Positions 46,122 through 54,579 of a stretch of 64,000 bases of DNA are shown in pieces. This stretch comes from Kitasatospora sp. MAP12-44 (GTDB lineage Bacteria > Actinomycetota > Actinomycetes > Streptomycetales > Streptomycetaceae), in contig NZ_JARZAE010000004.1 of assembly GCF_029892095.1 (NCBI RefSeq), forward strand, positions 7,130,001 through 7,194,000, read 5' to 3'. The notes below the pieces were generated by a model. It had not been told where the DNA came from. It was given only the letters and a program-made list of their open reading frames with translations, and made no database searches. The stretch's first letter is position 1. Each line of letters starts with the position of its first letter. The translations under genes and the position numbers were made by a program.

Positions 46122-47306
46122 TTGGGTACGTTGCGCTGGCTGACGGCGGGGGAGTCGCACGGCCCCGCACTGGTGGCGACGCTGGAGGGCCTGCCCGCGG
46201 GCGTGCCCGTGACGACCGCGCTGGTGGCGGACGCCCTGGCGCGGCGCCGACTGGGCTACGGGCGCGGCGCGCGGATGAAGTTCGAGCAGGACGAGGTGAC
46301 CTTCCTCGGCGGCGTGCGGCACGGCCTGACCATGGGCAGCCCGGTCGCGGTGATGGTCGGCAACACCGAGTGGCCCAAGTGGGACCAGGTGATGTCCGCC
46401 GACCCGGTGGACCCGGAGATCCTGGCGGGCCTGGCCCGCAACGAGGCGCTCACCCGCCCCCGTCCGGGCCACGCCGACCTGGCGGGCATGCAGAAGTACA
46501 GCATCGACGAGGCCCGCCCGATCCTGGAGCGGGCCAGTGCCCGCGAGACGGCCGCCCGGGTCGCGCTCGGCGCCGTCGCCCGCTCGTACCTCAAGGAGAC
46601 CTGCGGCATCGAGCTGGTCTCGCACGTCGTGGAGCTGGGCGCCGCCAAGGCCCCGGCCGGCGTGCTGCCGCTGCCCTCCGACGAGGCGCGGCTGGACGAG
46701 GACCCGGTGCGCTGCCTGGACGCGGACGCCGCCAAGCGGATGGTCGCCGAGATCGACCAGGCGCACAAGGACGGCGACACGCTGGGCGGCGTAGTGGAGG
46801 TGCTGGCGTACGGGGTGCCGGTGGGCCTGGGCTCGCACGTGCACTGGGACCGCCGGCTGGACGCCCGGCTGGCCGCGGCGCTGATGGGCATCCAGGCGAT
46901 CAAGGGTGTCGAGGTCGGCGACGGCTTCGAGCTGGCCCGGATCCCCGGCTCGCAGGCGCACGACGAGATCGTGCCGACCCCCGAGGGCGTCAAGCGCACC
47001 TCGGGGCGCTCCGGCGGCACCGAGGGCGGCCTGTCCACCGGTGAGCTGCTGCGGGTGCGCGCCGCGATGAAGCCGATCGCCACCGTGCCGCGCGCGCTGC
47101 GCACGCTGGACGTGCGCACGGGTGAGCCGGCCAAGGCGCACCACCAGCGCTCCGACGTCTGCGCGGTGCCGGCCGCCGGGATCGTCGCCGAGGCGATGGT
47201 CGCGCTGGTGCTGGCGGACGCGGTGAGCGAGAAGTTCGGCGGCGACAACGTCACCGAGACCCGCCGCAACGTCCAGGGTTACCTCGACCACCTGATCATC
47301 CGATGA
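46122..47306 (+). CDS. aroC: Chorismate synthase
   Basis: Forms chorismate from 5-enolpyruvylshikimate 3-phosphate using reduced flavin. The 394-residue protein has LRWLTAGESHGPALVATLEG, RRRLGYGRGARMKFE, NEALTRPRPGHADLAGMQKY, SARETAARVALGAVAR and HHQRSDVCAVPAAGIVAEA, all family landmarks. I chose the TTG at 46122 because AAGGAG lies 5 nt upstream and it aligns with other AroC starts; the frame stays open for another 23 codons without support. Its stop overlaps aroK in ATGA. Confidence 0.96.
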   Translation: MGTLRWLTAGESHGPALVATLEGLPAGVPVTTALVADALARRRLGYGRGARMKFEQDEVTFLGGVRHGLTMGSPVAVMVGNTEWPKWDQVMSADPVDPEILAGLARNEALTRPRPGHADLAGMQKYSIDEARPILERASARETAARVALGAVARSYLKETCGIELVSHVVELGAAKAPAGVLPLPSDEARLDEDPVRCLDADAAKRMVAEIDQAHKDGDTLGGVVEVLAYGVPVGLGSHVHWDRRLDARLAAALMGIQAIKGVEVGDGFELARIPGSQAHDEIVPTPEGVKRTSGRSGGTEGGLSTGELLRVRAAMKPIATVPRALRTLDVRTGEPAKAHHQRSDVCAVPAAGIVAEAMVALVLADAVSEKFGGDNVTETRRNVQGYLDHLIIR

Positions 47307-47836
47307 CCGCCGCGAGTGTGGCGGCCGGCCCCGCGGTGGTGCTGGTCGGTCCGCCCGGCTCCGGCAAGACCACGGTGGGCCGGGTGCTCGCCGAGCGGCT
47401 CGGCACGTCGTTCCGCGACACCGACGCCGACATCGAGCAGCTGGCGGGCAAGCCGATCCCGGAGATCTTCATCGACGAGGGCGAACCGCACTTCCGCGCC
47501 CTGGAGGCGCGGGCCGTCGCCGCCGCGCTGGCGGAGCACCCCGGCGTGCTCGCGCTCGGCGGCGGAGCCGTGCTGGCGGACGCCACCCGCGCGCTGCTGG
47601 CCGGCCGCCCGGTGGTCTACCTGGAGGTGGCCCTGGCCGACGCCGTCAAGCGGGTCGGCCTGGACGCCCCGCGCCCGCTGCTCGCGGTCAACCCGCGCGC
47701 GGCCTGGCGCGAGCTGATGGAGGCGCGTCGACCGCTGTATCTGGAGGTCGCCGCCGCCGTGATCGGCACCGAGGGGCTCACCCCGGAGCAGGTCGCGGAC
47801 GCCGTACTGGAATCCCTGGAGTTGAAGCAAGTATGA
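47303..47836 (+). CDS. aroK: Shikimate kinase
   Basis: Phosphorylates shikimate at the 3-hydroxyl with ATP. The 177-residue protein has Walker A GPPGSGKTT at residues 16-24, the shikimate motif FRDTDADIEQLAGKPIPEIF, the GGGAVL strand and the lid with RPLLAVNPRAAW. It is a typical small nucleoside-monophosphate-kinase-fold enzyme. The ATG at 47303 overlaps the aroC stop (ATGA) and the stop overlaps aroB likewise, so it is coupled on both sides. Confidence 0.96.
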   Translation: MTAASVAAGPAVVLVGPPGSGKTTVGRVLAERLGTSFRDTDADIEQLAGKPIPEIFIDEGEPHFRALEARAVAAALAEHPGVLALGGGAVLADATRALLAGRPVVYLEVALADAVKRVGLDAPRPLLAVNPRAAWRELMEARRPLYLEVAAAVIGTEGLTPEQVADAVLESLELKQV

Positions 47837-48924
47837 GCAGCAGCACCGTCACCATCCACGTCGGCGGCGCGGCCGGCCACGAGCCCTACGACGTGCTGAT
47901 CGGGCAGCAGCTGCTCGGTGAGCTCGGCTCGCTGATCGGCACGCAGGCCCGACGGGTGGCGATCATCCACCCGGAGGCGCTGGAGGCCACCGCCGAGGCG
48001 ATCCGCGAGGATCTGGCCGGCGAGGGCTACCAGGCGATCGCCCTGCAGGTGCCCAACGCCGAGGAGGCCAAGAGCGCCGAGGTCGCCGCGTACTGCTGGT
48101 CGGTCCTCGGGCAGACCGGCTTCACCCGCAGCGACGTGATCGTGGGCCTGGGCGGCGGCGCCACCACCGACCTGGCCGGCTTCGTCGCCGCCAGCTGGCT
48201 GCGCGGCGTGCGCTGGATCGCCATGCCCACCACGCTGCTGGGCATGGTGGACGCGGCGGTCGGCGGCAAGACCGGCATCAACATCGCCGAGGGCAAGAAC
48301 CTGGTCGGCGCCTTCCACCCGCCGGCCGGGGTGCTCGCCGACCTGGCGACCCTGGAGACCGTGCCCAAGCACGACTACGTCTCCGGGCTGGCCGAGGTCA
48401 TCAAGTGCGGCTTCATCGCCGACCCGGTGATCCTCGACCTGGTCGAGGCCGACCCGCAGGGCGCCACGTCGCCGAGCGGGCAGCACACCGTCGAGCTGAT
48501 CCGGCGCGCCATCCAGGTCAAGGCCGACGTGGTCTCCGGCGACCTGAAGGAGTCCGGCCGCCGCGAGATCCTCAACTACGGCCACACCCTGGCGCACGCC
48601 ATCGAGCGTAACGAGCGCTACAAGTGGCGGCACGGCGCGGCGGTCTCGGTCGGCATGATGTACGCCGCCGAACTCGGCCGCCTCGCCGGGCGGTTGGACG
48701 ACGAGACGGTCGAGCGGCACCGTACGGTGCTGGCCTCGGTGGGCCTGCCGCTGAGCTACCGGGCGGACGCCTGGCCGAAGTTGCTGGACGCCATGAAGGT
48801 CGACAAGAAGTCGCGCGGCGATCTGCTGCGCTTCATCCTGCTGGACGGCCTGGCCAAGACCTCCGTCCTGGAGGGCCCGGACCCCTCGCTGCTGGTCGCC
48901 GCGTACGCCGAGGTGTCGGCATGA
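47833..48924 (+). CDS. aroB: 3-Dehydroquinate synthase
   Basis: Converts DAHP to 3-dehydroquinate, the second shikimate step, using NAD+ and a divalent metal. The 363-residue protein shows VGLGGGATTDLAGFVAASWLRG, PTTLLGMVDAAVGGKTGIN and the metal ligands in LAEVIKCGFI, LNYGHTLAHAIE and KWRHGAAVSVGMMYA. These are the AroB set. It is not the related 2-deoxy-scyllo-inosose synthase, because it lies between aroK and aroQ. The ATG at 47833 overlaps the aroK stop and the gene overlaps aroQ by 4 nt. Confidence 0.96.
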   Translation: MSSSTVTIHVGGAAGHEPYDVLIGQQLLGELGSLIGTQARRVAIIHPEALEATAEAIREDLAGEGYQAIALQVPNAEEAKSAEVAAYCWSVLGQTGFTRSDVIVGLGGGATTDLAGFVAASWLRGVRWIAMPTTLLGMVDAAVGGKTGINIAEGKNLVGAFHPPAGVLADLATLETVPKHDYVSGLAEVIKCGFIADPVILDLVEADPQGATSPSGQHTVELIRRAIQVKADVVSGDLKESGRREILNYGHTLAHAIERNERYKWRHGAAVSVGMMYAAELGRLAGRLDDETVERHRTVLASVGLPLSYRADAWPKLLDAMKVDKKSRGDLLRFILLDGLAKTSVLEGPDPSLLVAAYAEVSA

Positions 48925-49361
48925 GTCGGGTGCTGGTGCTGAACGGGCCCAACCTGGGCCGGCTCGGCAGCCGCGAGCCGGACGTCTACGGCGCCACCTC
49001 GTACGCCGGTCTTGTCGAGCGCTGCACGGCGCTGGGCAAGGAGCTGGGCTTCGAGGTGGAGGTCAAGGAGACCAACTCCGAGCAGCAGATGATCGAGTGG
49101 CTGCACTGGGCGGCCGACGAGAAGACGCCCGTGGTGATCAACCCGGGCGCCTTCACGCACTACTCGTACGCGATGCGCGACGCGGCCGCCCAGCGGACCG
49201 CGCCGCTGATCGAGGTGCACATCTCCAATCCGTACGCCCGCGAGGAGTTCCGGCACACCTCGGTGATCGCCGCGGTCGCCTCCGGCACCATCGCCGGTTT
49301 CGGCCTGGGCTCGTACGAGTTGGCCCTGCGCGCGCTCGCCGAGCAGCTCCCCAGCAGGTAG
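48921..49361 (+). CDS. aroQ: Type II 3-dehydroquinate dehydratase
   Basis: Dehydrates 3-dehydroquinate to 3-dehydroshikimate. The 146-residue protein starts SRVLVLNGPNLGRLGSREPDVYGA with the catalytic tyrosine in the flexible lid, has NPGAFTHYSYAMRDA, and VEVHISNPYAREEFRHTSVIA-type motifs (IEVHISNPYAREEFRH). These identify the dodecameric type II enzyme. The ATG at 48921 overlaps the aroB stop. It is the last gene of the coupled aroC-K-B-Q run, and the next gene is preceded by its own ribosome-binding site. Confidence 0.96.
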   Translation: MSRVLVLNGPNLGRLGSREPDVYGATSYAGLVERCTALGKELGFEVEVKETNSEQQMIEWLHWAADEKTPVVINPGAFTHYSYAMRDAAAQRTAPLIEVHISNPYAREEFRHTSVIAAVASGTIAGFGLGSYELALRALAEQLPSR

Positions 49362-49450
49362 CGGCAGCGCGGTCATGGCTTCGGCGGCCCGGCAGGCGGA
49401 CTGGGCCGCCTGCCGGGCCGCCGTGTAATGTCCCCGCCGGGAGGTGTGTC

Positions 49451-50188
49451 GTGACGCAGTACGCAGGGGGAGGGCCGCTGCCCCCGCGCCCCCTGGCCCC
49501 GCCGCCGGCGCCGCGCCAGAGTGTGCAGCCCATCGCCCCGAACGCCGCCGAGCCGCCCGGGTCGACCGGGCACTTCGTGATGCCGACCGGCGCGCCCGTG
49601 CAACTGCCGGTCCATGTCCCGCGCGCCTACAACGGGCCGATCGCGGTGCTGCTGATCGGCCCGGCCGGCGCGGGCAAGACCACCGTCGCCCGGCACTGGG
49701 CCGAGCGCCGCCCCACCACCACCGCGCACATCAGCCTGGACGACGTCCGCGAGTGGGTGCAGTCCGGCTTCGCCAACCCGCAGTCGGGCTGGAACAACGC
49801 CTCCGAGGCGCAGTACCGGCTGGCCCGCCGCACCTGCGGCTTCGCCTGCCGCAACTACCTGGCCAACGGCATCTCCTGCATCATCGATGACGCGGTCTTT
49901 CCTGACCGGCCGGCCATCGGGCTGGGCGGCTGGAAGCGCCATATCGGCCCCGGCATGATCCCGGTCGTGCTGCTGCCGGGCCTGGACTCGGTGCTGGCCC
50001 GCAACGCCCGGCGCAGCGGCAACCGCCGGCTCAGCGACGAGGAGGTGGCCCGGATCCACGGCCGGATGGCCGGCTGGTACAACTCCGGGCTGCCGATCAT
50101 CGACAACTCCCAGCTCGACGTGCCCGCCACCGCCGAGGCCCTGGACCGGGTCGTCACCGCCCGCCTCACCGGTCAGCCGGTCCGCTGA
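49451..50188 (+). CDS. P-loop kinase-like ATP-binding protein
   Basis: A 245-residue protein with a Pro/Ala-rich N-terminal 55 residues, then Walker A GPAGAGKTT at about 70-78 and a kinase-like core: HISLDDVREWVQSGF, ARRTCGFACRNYLANGISCIIDDAVF and VLARNARRSGNRRLSDEEVARIHGRM. The DDV and IIDDAVF segments suggest a zeta-toxin or chloramphenicol-phosphotransferase-like fold that could phosphorylate a small molecule. There is no antitoxin partner. The GTG at 49451 follows GGGAGGTG. It lies between aroQ and the Nei-type glycosylase. I cannot assign a substrate. Confidence 0.8.
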   Translation: MTQYAGGGPLPPRPLAPPPAPRQSVQPIAPNAAEPPGSTGHFVMPTGAPVQLPVHVPRAYNGPIAVLLIGPAGAGKTTVARHWAERRPTTTAHISLDDVREWVQSGFANPQSGWNNASEAQYRLARRTCGFACRNYLANGISCIIDDAVFPDRPAIGLGGWKRHIGPGMIPVVLLPGLDSVLARNARRSGNRRLSDEEVARIHGRMAGWYNSGLPIIDNSQLDVPATAEALDRVVTARLTGQPVR

Positions 50189-50220
50189 ACCCTCCACCGC
50201 CGTACGAGAGTTGATCCGCC

Positions 50221-51027
50221 ATGCCCGAAGGCCACATCCTGCACCGGCTCGCCGCCGAGCACCAGCGCGCGTTCGGCGGCCGCCCGGTCGCGGTCGCCAG
50301 CCCGCAGGGCCGGTTCGCCGAGGGTGCCGCGCTGCTGGACGGCCGGGTGCTGGAGAGCGCCGAGGCCGACGGCAAGCACCTGTTCCTCGGCTTCGCCGAC
50401 TCCTGGCTGCACATCCACCTGGGCCTCTACGGCGTCTTCAGCTTCGGCCCGGCCCCGGTGCCCGCGCCGGTCGGCCTGATCCGGCTGCGGCTGGTCAACG
50501 ACGAGCACTACGCCGACCTGCGCGGCCCGACCACCTGCGAGCTGCTCACGCCCGCCGAGAAGGACGCCGTGCACGCCCGGCTCGGCCCGGACCCGCTGCG
50601 CGCCGACGCCGCCCCGCAGGCCGCCTGGGAGCGCATCTCGCGCAGCCGCAGCACGGTCGCCGCGCTGCTCATGGACCAGAAGGTGCTGGCCGGGGTGGGC
50701 AACGTCTACCGCGCCGAGGTGCTCTTCCGGCACGGCATCAGCCCGCACCGGGCCGGGCGCGACCTGGCCCGCGCCGAGTGGGAGGCGATCTGGCGGGACC
50801 TGGTGCAGCTGATGCGCGCGGGCGCGGCGGTCGGCCGGATCGACACCGTGCGCGCCGAGCACACCCCCGAGGCGATGGGCCGCCCGCCGCGGGTGGACGA
50901 CCACGGCGGCGAGGTCTACGTCTACCGCCGCGCCGCGATGCCCTGCCTGGTCTGCGGCACCGAGGTACGCACCGAGTCCCACGCGGCCCGCAACCTCTTC
51001 TGGTGCCCGCGCTGCCAGCAGCGCTGA
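50221..51027 (+). CDS. Fpg/Nei-family DNA glycosylase
   Basis: Excises oxidised bases and cuts the strand by beta/delta elimination. The 268-residue protein begins PEGHILHRLA, with the catalytic proline and glutamate at residues 2 and 3, and has the H2TH-type LMDQKVLAGVGNVYRAEVLFRHGISP. The C-terminal zinc finger CLVCG-to-CPRCQ is present. The PEGH opening (rather than PELPE) indicates the Nei2-like actinobacterial branch rather than Fpg. The ATG at 50221 follows the P-loop gene by 32 nt. The stop lies 1 nt before the convergent lipase-maturation gene. Confidence 0.92.
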   Translation: MPEGHILHRLAAEHQRAFGGRPVAVASPQGRFAEGAALLDGRVLESAEADGKHLFLGFADSWLHIHLGLYGVFSFGPAPVPAPVGLIRLRLVNDEHYADLRGPTTCELLTPAEKDAVHARLGPDPLRADAAPQAAWERISRSRSTVAALLMDQKVLAGVGNVYRAEVLFRHGISPHRAGRDLARAEWEAIWRDLVQLMRAGAAVGRIDTVRAEHTPEAMGRPPRVDDHGGEVYVYRRAAMPCLVCGTEVRTESHAARNLFWCPRCQQR

Positions 51028-51028
51028 G

Positions 51029-52438
51029 CTAGCCGCGCCGTACCGGCGCGAGGTACTCGCGCACGCGGGTGCGGTGCCACCATGCGCCGCTCTCGCGCAG
51101 TTCACGCCAACTGGTGAACCGGTAGCGGTAGAGCACCGCCCGGACGTATGTCGGCGGCGCGTCCGGGAACGGGTTGCCGCGCAGCAGCCGCAGGGTGGCC
51201 CGGTCGTTCACCAGCAGCCGCTCCACCAGCGGCCGCAGCCACGGCCGGGCATAGTCGGACGAGATCCCGGCGAACCACATCATCCAGTCAAGACGCAGGT
51301 GGTAGGGCGCGAACTGGCGCGGCAGCCGGCGCACGTCCCCGGGCTTGCCGTGGAACTCGTACGCGCGCCAGCGGGTCTGCCGAGTGAGCCGTGGCTCGTC
51401 GGTGCCCTCCAGCACCACCTCCAGGCGGACCCGGCTGATGCTGCCGAACGCGCCGTAGGTGTTCACCAGGTGCAGCTGGTTGAAGGAGCGGTTCATCACC
51501 TGCTGGCGGGAGAGCAGGTTGCGGGCCGGCTGGTAGCTCAGGCCCACCACCAGCGCCGTGGCCGCCAGCACCGCGACCTCGTACCAGAGCGGACCGGTCG
51601 CGCTCGACCGGGTGCCGTCCGGGAGCTCGACGGCGGCGAAGGCCAGCGCGATGGTCAGCCAGTTGAGCCAGGCGAAGTTGCCGGAGGCGACCAGCCACAG
51701 CTGGGTGATCACCACCAGCGCGCCCGCTACCCCGGCCACCGGCTGCGGCAGGAACAGGCAGACCGGGAGCAGCAGTTGGGCGACGTGGTTGGCCGCCGCC
51801 TCGACCCGGTGCAGCGGCCCGGGCAGGTGGTGGAAGAACCAGCTGAGCGGCCCGGGCATCGGCTGCGTCTCGTGGTGGTACTTCAGGCAGGTCAGGTCGC
51901 GCCAGCAGCTGTCGCCGCGCAGCTTGATCAGCCCGGCGCCGAACTCGACCCGGAAGAGCAGCCAGCGCACCAGCCAGAGCACCGGCGCGGGCGGCGCGAC
52001 CGTCGCGTTGCCCAGGAAGACCGCCAGGAACCCCGCCTCCAGCAGCAGCGACTCCCAGCCGAAGCCGTACCAGACCTGCCCGACGTTGACGATCGACAGG
52101 TAGAGCGCCCACAGCAGCGCCCAGCCCAGCATCGAGGCCCACAGCGGCACCGCGTCCGCCGCACCCGCCAGCACCGCCGCCGCCAGCGCCGCGCCCGTCC
52201 AGGCGACGGCGGCGAAGCCCCGGTCGCTGTAGCCGAACTGGAAGAGGCTCGGGGCCCGGCGAAACGGCCGGTACGCCAGGTAGCGCGGCACCGGCAGCAT
52301 CCCGTGCTCGCCGATCAGCGGCCGGAACTGGCGGGCCGCCGCCAGGAACCCGACCAGGTAGACGGCGGCCAGCAACCGCAGCAGGACCAGCCTGCTCAAG
52401 CCGTACTCGGGGGCGGTGAACCACTGCACGCGCCCCAT
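51029..52438 (-). CDS. Lipase maturation factor-like membrane protein
   Basis: A 469-residue integral membrane protein with about eight hydrophobic segments, for example VLLRLLAAVYLVGFLAAA near the start, GFAAVAWTGAALAAAVLAGAA, LLLEAGFLAVFLGNATV and VCLFLPQPVAGVAGALVVI. The C-terminal 170 residues are soluble with FHGKPGDVRRLPRQFAPYHLRLDW and W/F-rich strands, the pattern of vertebrate lipase-maturation-factor family proteins, which are also common in actinobacteria. Bacterial function is not established. The ATG at 52438 follows a GATGGG-like site. It lies next to the methyltransferase on the same strand. Confidence 0.82.
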   Translation of the reverse strand: MGRVQWFTAPEYGLSRLVLLRLLAAVYLVGFLAAARQFRPLIGEHGMLPVPRYLAYRPFRRAPSLFQFGYSDRGFAAVAWTGAALAAAVLAGAADAVPLWASMLGWALLWALYLSIVNVGQVWYGFGWESLLLEAGFLAVFLGNATVAPPAPVLWLVRWLLFRVEFGAGLIKLRGDSCWRDLTCLKYHHETQPMPGPLSWFFHHLPGPLHRVEAAANHVAQLLLPVCLFLPQPVAGVAGALVVITQLWLVASGNFAWLNWLTIALAFAAVELPDGTRSSATGPLWYEVAVLAATALVVGLSYQPARNLLSRQQVMNRSFNQLHLVNTYGAFGSISRVRLEVVLEGTDEPRLTRQTRWRAYEFHGKPGDVRRLPRQFAPYHLRLDWMMWFAGISSDYARPWLRPLVERLLVNDRATLRLLRGNPFPDAPPTYVRAVLYRYRFTSWRELRESGAWWHRTRVREYLAPVRRG

Positions 52439-52453
52439 CCCACCAGAGCGCGG

Positions 52454-53272
52454 CTACGGCTTGCGGGCCACCGCGCCGTAGTAGTAGGCGGAGGTGACGT
52501 CCACGTCCTCGCCGACCGCGCCCCAGCCCAGCACCGGCACGACCCCGGGCCCGACCAGCTCGAGACCGTCCAGGAAGCGCGCCACCTGCCCGTGGTCGCG
52601 CGGTGTCAGCGTGACGTGGGCGTGCTCGGCGGCCCGGACCGCGATGGCCACCTCCTCGGGGGCGAAGTCCCCGGTCGGGTGGGTCAGCGCCACATAGCTG
52701 CCCGAGGGCAGCGCGTCGACCAGGGTGCGGACCATGGCCCACGGGTCCTCGGCGTCCCTGAAGAGCATCAGCACGGCGATCAGCAGCAGACCGACCGGCT
52801 GGTCCAGGTCGATGATCTTCGCCAGCGCGGGCTGCCCGAGCAGCTCGGCCGGCTCGCGCAGGTCGCCCAGCACGAACGAGGTCCGGCCGGCCGGGTGGCT
52901 GGAGATCATCGCCCGCGCGTGCGAGAGCACGATCGGGTCGTTGTCGACGTACAGCACCCGGCTCTCGGGGGCCAGCGCCTGCGCCACCTCGTAGGTGTTG
53001 CCGGCGGTCGGGATGCCGGTGCCGATGTCGAGGAACTGCCGGATCCCGCCCTCGACCACCAGATGGGTGACGGCCTTGGCCAGGAAGTCCCGGTTGGCCC
53101 GGGCCATCGCGCGCATGTTCGGCACGGCGGCGATGATCTGTTCGGCCAGTGCCCGGTCGGCGGGGAAGTTGTCCTTGCCGCCGAGCCAGTAGTCGTACAC
53201 CCGTGCGGAGTGGGCGACGCTGGTGTCGATCTCGACGGGGGCCCAGCCGCCCGGAGCGTCGGACATGGTCAC
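52454..53272 (-). CDS. DUF574 SAM-dependent methyltransferase
   Basis: A 272-residue protein of the large Streptomyces DUF574 group. The opening DTSVAHSARVYDYWLGGKDNF is diagnostic, followed by the SAM loop FLDIGTGIPTAGN, the acidic VLYVDNDPIVLSHAR and LLLIAVLMLFRDAEDPWAMV. The substrate of these enzymes is almost always unknown; multiple paralogues are usual in this group. I chose the GTG at 53272 because GGGAGG lies about 6 nt upstream; an ATG two codons later is too far from it. It starts 15 nt upstream of the membrane gene on the same strand, so a two-gene unit is likely. Confidence 0.87.
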   Translation of the reverse strand: MTMSDAPGGWAPVEIDTSVAHSARVYDYWLGGKDNFPADRALAEQIIAAVPNMRAMARANRDFLAKAVTHLVVEGGIRQFLDIGTGIPTAGNTYEVAQALAPESRVLYVDNDPIVLSHARAMISSHPAGRTSFVLGDLREPAELLGQPALAKIIDLDQPVGLLLIAVLMLFRDAEDPWAMVRTLVDALPSGSYVALTHPTGDFAPEEVAIAVRAAEHAHVTLTPRDHGQVARFLDGLELVGPGVVPVLGWGAVGEDVDVTSAYYYGAVARKP

Positions 53273-53403
53273 GAGATCCTCCCGAGGACGGACGGCCGCC
53301 TGGCCGCGCCGCGCAGCATATATGACTGGTCGTCATTTCTCTTCACCACCTGCCTGGCCCACTGAACAGGCGGCAGGGCGGGTCCCTTCGTAGGCTTTGA
53401 AGC

Positions 53404-54510
53404 ATGTCCGATGCGCACGCGGCCCGCCGGGAGCGACTCAGAGAGCACTGCGGCGCGGTCGGAGCCGACGCGGCGCTGGTCACCAGCCCGGCCAACGTCC
53501 GCTACCTCACCGGCTGCGCCCCGTGCGGCGCGACGCTGCTGCTCACCCGGGAGCGCGCGCTGCTCGCGCTGCCCGCGGACCTGCCGCCCGACGACACCGG
53601 CGAGCACCCGTACGCCGATGAGCTGGCCCATCTGGTCGCCGCACCGGACCAGGACACTGCCGAGGCCGCCGCCGCGGCCGCCGTCAGCCTCGGCGTCACC
53701 GCTCTGGTGGTCGAGGAGCACGACCTGACCGTCAGCCGCCACCGGGCGCTGTCCGCGCTGGCCGCGGACATCCGGCTGACCGACCTGGACTTCGCCGTCG
53801 AGCGGCTGCGGGTGATCAAGGACGAGTACGAGATCGCCGATCTGCGGATCGCCGCCGAGATCGCCGACCAGGCGCTCGGCGAGCTGCTGGAGTCGATCCT
53901 GGTCGGGCGCACCGAGCGGCATCTGGCGATGGAGCTGGAGCGCCGGATGATCGACCACGGCGCTGACCGGGCCGCCTTCCCGGTCTCGGTCGGCACCGGC
54001 AACCACTCCGGACGCGCCGGCCACCCGCCCACCGACCGCCGGGTCGAGGAGGGCGACTTCCTGACCGTCTCGCTCGGCGCCCAGTACCGCGGCTACGCCG
54101 TCTCCACCGCCCGCACCTTCGTGATCGGTGCGGCCCCGGCGCCCTGGCAGGTGGAGCTGCACCGGCTGGTCTTCGAGGCCCAGCGGGCCGGTCGCGAGGC
54201 GTTGGTGCCGGGTGCCGCGGCCGGCGCCGCCGACCGCGCGGCCCGCGACATCCTCCAGGCGGCGGGCCATCTGGAGAGCTCCCCGAGGCCGCTGGGGCAC
54301 GGCGTCGGCCTTGAGGTGAGGGAGGCGCCGCGCCTCGGTCCGGCAGACATGGGTAAACTGGACAATCGCGTGCCGGTAACCGTCGGCCCAGGGGTCCATC
54401 TCCCGGGCAAGGGCGGGGTCCGGATCGAGGACACGCTCGTCGTACGCCCCCTCGAAGAGGGCGGGCCCGAGCTGCTCACCATCACGACCAAGGAGCTCCT
54501 CGCCCTGTAG
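53404..54510 (+). CDS. M24 (Xaa-Pro peptidase) homologue lacking metal ligands
   Basis: A 368-residue pita-bread-fold protein of the aminopeptidase P family, with an N-terminal creatinase-like domain (1-130) and the M24 domain. Of the five metal-binding residues, H299 (GHGVGLE) and E342 (RIED) are present. The two aspartates are replaced by S223 (VSLG) and S234 (GYAVSTAR), and the glutamate of the usual EPG motif is G328 (VGPG). It is therefore unlikely to be a dimetal peptidase. It precedes efp by 69 nt, a common actinobacterial order with a substrate-binding or chaperone role possible. The ATG at 53404 lacks a strong ribosome-binding site. Confidence 0.85.
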   Translation: MSDAHAARRERLREHCGAVGADAALVTSPANVRYLTGCAPCGATLLLTRERALLALPADLPPDDTGEHPYADELAHLVAAPDQDTAEAAAAAAVSLGVTALVVEEHDLTVSRHRALSALAADIRLTDLDFAVERLRVIKDEYEIADLRIAAEIADQALGELLESILVGRTERHLAMELERRMIDHGADRAAFPVSVGTGNHSGRAGHPPTDRRVEEGDFLTVSLGAQYRGYAVSTARTFVIGAAPAPWQVELHRLVFEAQRAGREALVPGAAAGAADRAARDILQAAGHLESSPRPLGHGVGLEVREAPRLGPADMGKLDNRVPVTVGPGVHLPGKGGVRIEDTLVVRPLEEGGPELLTITTKELLAL

Positions 54511-54579
54511 TCCCACTAGCGTGGGGCCAGGCCGCACCCCTTGGTTCCTTGACAGCTAGATGCAGGAGTAAGTGCGCCC

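Noticed and set aside
47833..48924. aroB considered as a 2-deoxy-scyllo-inosose synthase of an antibiotic cluster
   Set aside because: It lies in a coupled aroC-K-B-Q run and has the normal AroB motifs, with no biosynthetic genes nearby.
49451..50188. Toxin-antitoxin system with a zeta-like toxin
   Set aside because: No small antitoxin gene is adjacent on either side, and the gene lies in conserved core DNA.
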